Below are positions 56,505 through 64,000 of a stretch of DNA of 64,000 nucleotides, piece after piece (positions within the stretch are counted from its first letter, which is position 1; each line of letters opens with the position of its first letter). The stretch comes from Schizophyllum amplum. Its lineage: Eukaryota > Basidiomycota > Agaricomycetes > Agaricales > Schizophyllaceae. A program made the position numbers and the translations under genes. The stretch is taken from assembly GCA_007026445.1 (NCBI GenBank), contig VDMD01000001.1, positions 2,666,001-2,730,000 of the forward strand. Direction: 5' to 3'. The notes under the pieces were generated by a model. It did no database searches and was not told where the DNA came from. It saw only the letters and a program-made list of their open reading frames with translations.

Positions 56505-57276
56505 CACTACTTTGCTTGTGGTCGCCTGTCTGTGCGGCGGCTGGCCGGTCGTTGGCGTTGAACCTGTCGGTCGCGACATTGCGTGCCATACGCCCTACCA
56601 TCATCCTCGACATCACCTGTCCTCCAAGGAGGATAGTAAACATTCTGCTGTATCATTATTACTCACCGCTTCTTTCAATTGACTCCTAGGATATCCTTCT
56701 GTCTACCTGTTCCTCTACCTGTTCCCCTTTCGCCTTCTCCTCTTGATGATACACATGACTTGCTGTCTCTAGTGTACTGCTGCTGCTGAGAATGAATCGA
56801 AGGATCTTTGTGCGTTCACTCGTTGATTCCCGGCCATCTGCAAGCTCGATTCATCAGTGGTAGGGAACGGCTTTTTGAGAAGGCTTTCTGGTTGCGGGCA
56901 ACTGTACTGCGCAGCTCCTTTGCCAGAGTGACAGTAGACTCTAGAGCGTAAGTAAGTAGGCGCTTGCAAGCACGGACTTGCTCAATCAGGCAACAGCAAC
57001 AATCAACACAGCCAAATATCGCGGGATCTCGAGCGTTGACGACAGACCGCTGGCGGATGTCGCGAATGAACCTTGCCCAAATTCTGTTCATGTTCTGGCC
57101 AGTGAGGCCCTGACAGCAGTTACCTGCTGTGCCACGACAGCCTCTCGTAGCCCGCGCCCACTACGCCTGAATGAACCGACGTCCGCACGAGGCGGCGACA
57201 CGGGGTAAGCAGTTTGAAGGGGCACCCATCTCTCGCGCAGAACACGGGCTTATGCGCTCGCATGGTTGTATGCGCG
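56505..57276. other. Intergenic, no gene recognised
   Basis: The 3' region of the PHD-finger gene and the upstream region of the second hemerythrin-like gene. Confidence 0.45.
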
Positions 57277-57284
57277 TATATAAG
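57277..57284 (+). promoter_or_regulatory. TATA box of the second hemerythrin-like gene
   Basis: TATATAAG lies 190 bp before the ATG at 57467, followed by a CT-rich leader. The other hemerythrin-like copy has no such element in its short divergent promoter. Confidence 0.5.
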
Positions 57285-57466
57285 TGCTCGTTCGTCGGGG
57301 GCGAACGCTTCCCGATCCCAACTTGCCCGTCCTGTTTGCCCTCGCGCCGTCCGTCGTCCGCTCACACCTCCTCTCCTGCCTCTCCATCCCCCGCACACAG
57401 CTCCACGCCCGGATCCCCTTGCCCCTTTCCCACCTCCCCCTCACACGCACGTTCGTCCGCGCCAGT

Positions 57467-58263
57467 ATGCCAAACTGGGATATCGTGAGTAGCGCCCTCC
57501 TTGACAAGCGGACAGCTACTAATGCTTCTTCCCCAGCTGAGTGACCAGATGGTCGTCTTCCACAACGAGCACAAGCGGCACTGTGGGTGATCCTCCTCCG
57601 TTATACGCAGCTCCTTACTCACCCCTTGGCAGATGAAGAGCTGTACAAGGTGAGCCGACGTTGTGGCGCCGGCGCAGTGTGAACGGGATGTTGATTCACG
57701 CTATAGCTCGCCGATGGTTCCTTCTCGAAGATGGGCTGGTCTTTGCCGCTATATCTGCGCAGCGCAATGCAGTTCTCCATGCGTGCGTGCTGCCGCCTCG
57801 CGACCACCCGAACCTTCGTCTTGATCACCGCGCGCAGACCTGCAAAATCATCACGACATCGAGGAGGCATGGTGGTTCCCATACCTCGGCAAACGCATGC
57901 CGGTCTTCTCCCACCAAGACCACGGTGAGCACGTCCGCTCGCATGAGATCATACACAAAGGTGAGTTACCGCGAACGACATATTGCATCGTCGTTGACAC
58001 GTATTCCTTCCTTCCAGGTCTGGACGATTTGAACAAGCTGGTCGCGAAGTACAAGCGCGACAACTCGTTGTACAGCACGGAGGAGATGCGCGCATGTCTA
58101 GACAGCTTCCGCGACGTGCTCATGAAGCATTTGGATGAAGAGGTGCGCGTTGATGATAGTTGGTCTATGCGAGGCTAACGTGAAGCAGGTCAACGATTTG
58201 AAAGGCGAAAACCTGAAAAAGTACTGGAAATTCGAAGAGTTGCGACCGCTTATGTTCCACTGA
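57467..58263 (+). CDS. Hemerythrin-like HHE cation-binding protein, copy 2
   Basis: Seven exons with the same layout as the copy at 43438-44254. The first exon is six codons (MPNWDI, 57467-57484), followed by LSDQMVVFHNEHKRH (57537-57582), a 17-nt exon YEELYK (57633-57649) and LADGSFSKMGWSLPLYLRSA (57707 onward). Then come HLQNHHDIEEAWWFPYLGKR, MPVFSHQDHGEHVRSHEIIH, LDDLNKLVAKYKRDNSLYST, MRACLDSFRDVLMKHLDEE and VNDLKGENLKKYWKFEELRP, with the stop at 58261-58263. Conserved His/Glu positions fit a non-haem iron site. It carries a TATA box, so it may be regulated differently from copy 1. Confidence 0.87.
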
Positions 58264-58524
58264 TTGAGGCGGTGACTTGATACCTTGTTTTGGCTTAACC
58301 CTGCGCTGGCGCGGCAGTCATGAGGACTCTTCCTGAATTGTAGTTTGGTGACCCTTGTATATCTTGCATAGCGTACATAGCGTCTCGTTGCGCGAGGTAA
58401 TTAGCAGTATTTATCGTCTTGGACACCGATTGAGATTGAGGCAAACGAGATTCATAGCGGGGAGAGACTCAGAGAGACAGTCGGTGGATAGACGGGCGGT
58501 GCACAGCCAATGTACAGCAGAGGG
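58264..58524. other. Convergent intergenic region
   Basis: The 3' regions of the hemerythrin-like copy 2 and PRKRIP1-like genes. No feature was seen. Confidence 0.4.
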
Positions 58525-59222
58525 CTAGTCATCTTCATGAATTGTAAGACGATTCTCCTCCGCTACTCGCGGCACTTCTGGCACCTCTTCTGCAGGCAGA
58601 GACTCGGGAAGTGCAAGTTCGGGAGCGGGCTGGTCGTCCATAGCGTCGTCGTCGCTGTCTTCTTCTCCTGGCCGCTTGAATACAAGGGCCTGGCCGTTCA
58701 CCAACCGCCGCTTCTTGAGGGGGGCGTCGGCCTTCCCCTCGCCGTCCGCGCCGACGCCGCCCTTCTTCGTACGCTCCTTCTTCTTCTGCCGCTTGGCGCG
58801 GTTCTTCGCCGTCTTCGCCTCCGCCTGCTCCTCGATCGCCTTGCGCTTGCGTTCAAACTCGGCAGTCTCCGTTTCCTGTATATATACGTGAGCAGTCGTG
58901 CATTGCACAGTTGTGCGCACGGACGCACCTTGCGATTCTGCTCCTCAAGGAGCTTGAGACGCTCGTATTCGCGTCGTCTACTGGCTTTGTAGACGTGAAA
59001 TTCGCCGCTTCCTGCGCCTGCGCTGGAGCCCTGCACGTTCTTCATCATCTCGCGCGCTGGGCGGATGGTCTTCTCCTGCGGTGCCTGGGGTACGTAGGCG
59101 GGCTTTGCGGGGTCCTTCAGCAACCGATCCAGTTGCGCTCGTTGCTTCTCTGTTGCGGACAGTGCATGGCGATTAACGGGAGGAATGGTTTCCGCCGTGA
59201 AGGAGGACGGTTCACCAGCCAT
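58525..59222 (-). CDS. PRKRIP1-like (DUF1168) spliceosome-associated protein
   Basis: The start at 59222 is MAGEPSSFTAETIPPVNRHA. The DUF1168 domain is complete: TEKQRAQLDRLLKDPAKPAY, PQEKTIRPAREMMKNVQGSS, AGAGSGEFHVYKASRRREYE, RLKLLEEQNRK. After one ~60-bp intron come ETAEFERKRKAIEEQAEAKT and AKNRAKRQKKKERTKKGG, the helical basic stretch. The GSSAGAGSGEFHVY signature is diagnostic of the family. The acidic tail ends at 58525. Human PRKRIP1 is a long-helix protein in the late catalytic spliceosome. Confidence 0.9.
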
Positions 59223-59758
59223 GATGGTGGATTCCAGAAGTGAAGACGCGCCACCGGTCACCGTCCCGAACGGACACGTGCTTCCGCGTGCATGCATAGA
59301 TCAACATCACAACGAGTCATTGTACGTAGATTATCGATATTTCCACTGCCATGGCCTTCTCTGACGTCGCGCTTGTAAGTAAATATTGCTGTGCACGGCT
59401 CCTGGGCTTGCTGAGCAGGAGCGCACCTCTGTCCGGTCTCCGTCTCTCAGTATCATTGTGAGTTTCAAGGCTGAGGGTGGCACTGCCGCGGCATCGCCGC
59501 TTTGGAGTCGACTTGATGCTCCTCCCTCTTGCCTGCGGGCCCGAGGTCGGTGGCATGCTTCATTACATTTTTCCTGACTCTAGTTGACGAGGCAGTGATG
59601 GGCCCCATCCATATAAAAAGCCATCAGTCCTGAGCTTTTGAAAGCACATCTCCCCTCACGAGACGTCCATCCCTCGCCCACGAGCTGTGGCGTATTCAGT
59701 GTTTACGTCTCAAGGGACCTGACGCGCAGAACCTTGACAATTCCACCCAAGTTGCACC
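59223..59758. other. Divergent intergenic region
   Basis: Shared upstream region of the PRKRIP1-like and Bcs1-like genes; a TATA element for the plus-strand gene is at 59612. Confidence 0.5.
59612..59620 (+). promoter_or_regulatory. TATA box upstream of the Bcs1-type gene
   Basis: TATAAAAAG lies 147 bp before the ATG at 59759. Confidence 0.5.
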
Positions 59759-61678
59759 ATGGCGGACGACATTGTCCAGCAGGTCCTTTCCCTCCTCTCC
59801 CAGCCGACAGCGCTGCCCAGCTCGTGCACCGATGCTGCCGCAAACGCGACGGTCACATCAATGGGCGGCAGCGCTACACTCGCGGGCGGGATTAGCCAGG
59901 TCGGCCTCCTGTCGCCCCTCGTCACCCTATTCCTCTGGTTCTCCAAGCTTCCTGACTGGTTGAAACTCCTCATTGTTGGTGGGGTCGTCGAGTCTTGCCG
60001 TCGCACTATGTTTTCATTCTATAATCGCGTTCTGAGCGCCTTCTTCATCACTGCGACGTTCGAGGAGGATGATGACGCGTATGGTCAGTGTCAGACTATC
60101 GCCCTTGCCCATGATCTGACGCAAATTGCACAGACTGGATGATGATATGGTTGTCCAAGCAGCCTTCGTGGAACTCTGCGCGCGAGGTTCAGATATCGAC
60201 AAAGTCCTTTGGCCTCAGAGGCGAAGTTGCTACGGTACCGGGCGAGGAGGCTGGCGCCGCCGCTCTGCTTGGCGACAGCCGCACACTGTCCTATCTGCCA
60301 GCACCTTCTACGGCCCATATCTTCTGGTACCCCCCAGACGCGCCGTGGCACATGCGCCGTCGCATCACGGTCTCGCGCATGCAGCGCAACGCGGGCGGAT
60401 ACTACGGTGGCATGGAGGAATCCCTCGAGCTACGCATTCTGACCCGCTCTCACACCACGCTCAATCGCTTGCTACTCGACGCGAAGCGGACTCACTTGGC
60501 CGAGAAGGAGAACAAAATCTCCATCTACGTCGCGGACATGTGAGTCTCACTCAGTGGGCTTTTGCGAATGCTTTGTTGACCACCTGCAGCAATGATTCCT
60601 GGCGTCATGTTGCATCACGTCCGAAGCGCGCTCTGAACTCGATTGTGCTCGACCCGGGTATCAAAAACCTGCTCATCGACGATGCGCGCGATTTCCTTGA
60701 AAGTCGGGACTGGTACGGTGATCGCGGTATCCCGTTCCGTCGCGGTTACCTCCTCTATGGCGCTCCTGGTTGCGGCAAGACGTCGATCATTCATAGCATG
60801 GCTGGCGAGCTCGGTCTTGATGTTTGTGCGTATCGAGATTACGCTGTGACGGCCGTCCCCGCTGATCACTTCCCGCAGACATCATCTCCTTGTCGCGCGC
60901 GGGCATGGACGACACGAAGCTGAGCGAACTCATCAGCGAGCTACCGACCAAGTGCATTGCGCTTATGGAGGACATCGACGCCGCTTTCACTTCAGGTGTT
61001 ACCACGCGCGCTCAGGACACGTCTGCCACGGAGGAGCCAGAGAAAAACAAGCGGGAGGGACCGCGTGAAGACAGCAGCCCCATCGCGTCTCGCGTGTCCC
61101 TTAGCGGATTGCTCAATGCGCTAGACGGTGTCGGTGCACAGGAAGGCCGCATCCTCTTTGCCACGACGAACCACTACGAGAAGCTGGATCCCGCACTCTG
61201 CCGTCCCGGCCGCATGGACGTTCACGTCGAGTTCCGGCTGGCCAGTAAATACCAAGCGCGCGAACTCTTCCGTCACTTCTACGCGCCGCGCCACAAACGC
61301 GACGACGGCAGAGCGCCAGAACAGGAGAAGGTAGCAGACTCGGGCTACAACACCGCGCCCTCCTCGGACGTGTCGTCTTGCGCATCGGAGGAGGCGGCGG
61401 AGCAGTGCACTGGTCAGCTGCATCACAGCGCGCGGCTCTTCCGGATGGACGCGGCGGTGGCGGATGCGTTGGCGGCGCGCTTCGCTGAGGCTGTCCCCGA
61501 ACGACAATTCTCGATGGCGAGTCTGCAGGGGTATCTGATGGGGTACAAGATTCGACCGCAGGATGCGGTGGACGACGTTGAGGGGTGGGTTGCGACCCAG
61601 ATGACGGACAAAGTAGGGAAACATGCGAAGGGTGCGACTTTGGTGGACAAGGGAGCAGAAAAGGTCGAGGAGACTTAA
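59759..61678 (+). CDS. Bcs1-type mitochondrial AAA ATPase
   Basis: The start is MADDIVQQVLSLLSQPTALP. A single membrane span, LLSPLVTLFLWFSKLPDWL with KLLIVGGVVES, precedes the Bcs1 N-terminal domain: DDMMIWLSKQ-type WLSKQPSWNSAREVQISTKS and ILTRSHTTLNRLLLDAKRTH. The AAA domain has RRGYLLYGAPGCGKTSIIHS (Walker A GAPGCGKTS), then IALMEDIDAAF (Walker B), VSLSGLLNALDGVGAQEGRI, LFATTNHYEKLDPALCRPGR (sensor and arginine finger), and a Gln-Phe-Ser-Met segment RQFSMASLQGYLMGYK near the end. Bcs1 pulls the folded Rieske protein across the inner mitochondrial membrane to complete complex III. Agaricomycetes have many Bcs1 paralogues, so this may not be the orthologue. An Asp/Glu-rich insertion (about residues 330-370) lies between Walker B and the next motif. 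Confidence 0.85.
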
Positions 61679-61921
61679 GCGTTAGATGGACCTCTGATAC
61701 GGCTGCTTTCAGATTGTGGACGCTGATGAGACCTGAAGTGATCTCACTGACATTGGCTGGCTTTACTGAATATCAGGATACCCACCTCATTGTATTGTTA
61801 GTAGTAGTATACGTAGTCATGCACTGTTCGCCGTGGAGTCTGCCTGTAATTGTGCACTTATTCAAGATGTGTGGAAGTTAAAATCATGAACTTGCGTTGA
61901 GCAATACATAGTGACTATCTC
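61679..61921. other. 3' region of the Bcs1-type gene
   Basis: AT-rich, with GTAGTAGT words; no gene. Confidence 0.4.
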
Positions 61922-62020
61922 TTTATTAAAGCGAAACGGCCGTGACTATCGTCACTATAAACCGGCCTCCTCATTGGCTGATGTGACGATTTTGTCAGGT
62001 GACCGCTTCCTTCGGTCCGA
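61922..62020. repeat. Direct repeat R1, copy A (99 bp)
   Basis: Begins TTTATTAAAGCGAAACGGCC and contains GTGACTATCGTCAC (inverted GTGAC/GTCAC) and TCATTGGCTGATGTGAC. It is repeated at 63174-63272 with only a handful of differences. Weaker similarity continues for about 300 bp downstream of both copies, including CACTGCTTTATCTG in each. Confidence 0.85.
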
Positions 62021-62760
62021 TTATATTTGTTTGCGCGCGCCTCTGCTTGACGGAAGTTGCTGCCGACATCGGTAGACAACGTCGACCGTCTTCGAAGTCC
62101 GGGCACGCACCATACGACGCATTCATCGGCATCTCACTGCTTTATCTGACTAACTTTCTGTTTGCTCGCATCCTGCGTAGCCTGTCCGACGGCGGCATCC
62201 TGATCTCCCAGGCGACATCGTTTACGGCCAAACGCGCAAACTCTCGCCTTCCCTCCCCCGCGAATACAGCTGTAGCCTCACTTCTCCCAGCTCCGCTTGC
62301 AGATTAACTCGACTTATACACCTGGACCGTCAAACAACCAACACGCTTTAAGTACGCGCACTGCACGCACATTCCGTCCACACGCTGGCCAGAAGCGACC
62401 GCCTGCTGGTCAGAGCCCTGCTCTACCGATATGCACGTTGCTCCTGCTCATCTCAACTTCGTCATAGGCTCATGAGTCAGGAGACAGCATACGAGCAGGC
62501 TTGACATCGGCGGTCCACTTTCGCATCTTGCAACTCATGTACGTCGAGAATCTGAAGATAACCATCATAGTCGCAGGATAACACCGACAGCGCTTTGAAC
62601 CATTGCATGTGGACAATCTACAACAATCGCACACTGCTCCGGTGCTTTGCAGGCCAACTGACAGTCAAGCAGTGTCAATACCTATAGCCTGCTGGAAGTT
62701 CTTGCTGCAGTGGGGTCGACCCATGATATGCTCTGTTTCCGGTACGATTTCTGCACAATA

Positions 62761-62840
62761 TGCATTTCACTTGCTGTTCACGTGTGGGTGCATACTCGAC
62801 TTGGACTTGCCGGGTACATTCATGACGTTCATCTCGCAGC
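62761..62840. repeat. Direct repeat R2, copy A
   Basis: Carries TTTCACTTGCTGTTCACGTG, GGGTGCATACTCGACTTGG and GTTCATCTCG. A diverged copy lies ~195 bp downstream. Confidence 0.6.
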
Positions 62841-62954
62841 TGGCAACAGAAGTCATGCAGGCGAAGCGACATAGCTTACAGTACTTCAGACAGTTCATGA
62901 TTCTCTCCCAATATGATTTTCTTGCTCTCTTGCCGGCAACGGTGTCTGCACATG

Positions 62955-63045
62955 TGCACTTCACTTGAATTCCTCGCAGCGCGGGTGCATACTCAACTTT
63001 GGCTTGACTTAGACCATCTACTACTGACCTCAGGCTGTTCATCTC
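62955..63045. repeat. Direct repeat R2, copy B
   Basis: Carries CTTCACTTGAATTCCTCGCA, GGGTGCATACTCAACTTTGG and GTTCATCTCG in the same order as copy A. Confidence 0.6.
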
Positions 63046-63173
63046 GGCCGGCCAGTAAGCAGCTTCTCACACATAGATGAATATAACGTGATTCTACTGG
63101 TACCTCCTCAGCCTGATTTACTGCGCAGTGCGAGTCGAACGCTCCGTGCGGAGCACGGGTCTACGCTAGTCTA

Positions 63174-63272
63174 TTTATTAAAGCGAAACGGCCGTGACTA
63201 TCGTCACTATAAACCGGCCTCCTCATTGGCTGATGTGACCATGACATCAGGTGACCGCTGCCTTCGGTCCGA
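63174..63272. repeat. Direct repeat R1, copy B (99 bp)
   Basis: Same orientation as copy A at 61922, 1252 bp apart. It begins TTTATTAAAGCG and ends CTTCGGTCCGA. Differences are mainly in the CCATGACATC part. Confidence 0.85.
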
Positions 63273-64000
63273 CGTCTGCTGATTGCGCCTCTGGCATGTG
63301 CGCTCCAACCTGCGTTTGACGCCGACGACGATTGACGGTCGACTACTTACGTCTGCGGACATCGTATTCACACCCTCCTCGACTCCCACTGCTTTATCTG
63401 CTTCCCTCGCATTGTCCCCCTGCTGAGCACCTCAGACGGCGACATTCCGAGTCAGCCGATGTTGTCTACGCCCCTAGGCCTACAGCATGTAGCCTGGCCC
63501 ATAAACTGACTCTCACTGGCTATGTTCCACTTGCAGCTCAAGTGGACTCATACTCTCTCGACTAGCTTGCACCCGCCAGGCGTTGACTGCGCGCGCTGCA
63601 CTAGAGCTCGGTATGTAACTACGATGTTAGTAACATATGTATAAAACCCCTGTAAGTAACTAGTGAATAATAGTTACTCACTCGAGGGTCTCTGAAGGTG
63701 TGTTAATTACTGTTAAAAACCTTCAGGTGTCAGGAAGTAGTGCAGTGACTTGGGCGGCATGGATGAGGCCCATAGAGGCGTGCCAGAGGCGGATGGCTTG
63801 CGAAGGGCGGAATCTCGCTGCGGGTCGGTCCGAATATCAACCCGGCGTGACGTTGCTGACAGTGACAGCGCCTCCCAACTGCGCGTCTCCGCCTTTCGTC
63901 ACCGTGTGCGACGCTCTCTGGCGGCACAGCTATAAATCATAGAGTTTATTCATCTGGCACTACTACCAACAGGATCTCTAAAGACCCTGATGAACCTTCC
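63273..64000. other. Right end of window, no gene recognised
   Basis: Degraded continuation of repeat R1 up to about 63560, then an AT-rich stretch with two small hairpins (63655-63678 and 63692-63726), then sequence with no recognised gene. Confidence 0.45.
63655..63726. repeat. Two adjacent small inverted repeats
   Basis: AGTAACTA, 8-base spacer, TAGTTACT (63655-63678). Then CTGAAGGT, 19-base spacer, ACCTTCAG (63692-63699 and 63719-63726). They lie in an AT-rich stretch and could be a transposon end or regulatory hairpins. Confidence 0.6.

Larger units (their letters stand above)
62021..63173. other. Repeat-containing region, no gene recognised
   Basis: Between the two R1 copies. A second pair of short direct repeats (about 62761-62840 and 62955-63045) shares GGGTGCATACTC and GACTTG(G) and GTTCATCTCG. 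No coding chain is supported. Confidence 0.5.

Overview
The window reads as the nuclear genome of a filamentous basidiomycete, most likely an Agaricomycete (Polyporales or a relative is my guess). The genes are moderately GC-rich and cut by many 45-60 bp GT-AG introns. Several families are typical of that group: a macrophage-activating-glycoprotein-like GPI protein, a CAP59/CMT1-type mannosyltransferase, a DUF6699 protein and a basidiomycete seven-TM protein. No rRNA, tRNA or CRISPR array was recognised.

Layout. 1-6.6 kb: the 3' part of an MDR dehydrogenase, a 7TM protein, a mitochondrial TFB/Dim1-type methyltransferase-fold factor and a secreted GPI glycoprotein. 7.6-11.8 kb: two tandem paralogues of a secreted protein with an aerolysin/ETX-MTX2-like look, separated by a small TA-flanked terminal-inverted-repeat element. 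12.3-18.5 kb: a cytosolic-type 5'-nucleotidase, a CAP59-family mannosyltransferase and a convergent O-fucosyltransferase-like type II membrane protein. 19.2-36.6 kb: mostly housekeeping genes (Tapt1/Emp65, Vps36, cytosine deaminase, an OBAP/DUF1264 protein, Rmt2 arginine methyltransferase) with several unknowns. The unknowns include a small secreted precursor with RR/KR-flanked hexapeptide repeats and a Tyr/Ser/His-rich protein.

37-43.1 kb: a tandem pair of unusual WW-like plus C-terminal-TM proteins, of which the upstream copy is decayed. 43.4-47.6 kb: a hemerythrin-like gene divergent from COG2. 47.6-53.1 kb: gene-poor and repeat-bearing, with a 31-bp palindrome and a 0.94 kb fold-back element whose ~270-bp arms are almost identical. 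53.1-61.7 kb: a DUF6699 protein, a Cti6-like PHD protein, a second hemerythrin-like paralogue, a PRKRIP1/DUF1168 protein and a Bcs1-type AAA ATPase. 61.9-64 kb: repeats and no recognised gene.

Most genes are independent housekeeping units. Local duplication stands out: the two pore-former-like genes, the two WW/TM genes and the two hemerythrin genes. Short mobile or fold-back elements lie near some of these. Exon boundaries were placed by eye from splice signals and reading frame. Terminal coordinates are start and stop codons, not transcript ends.
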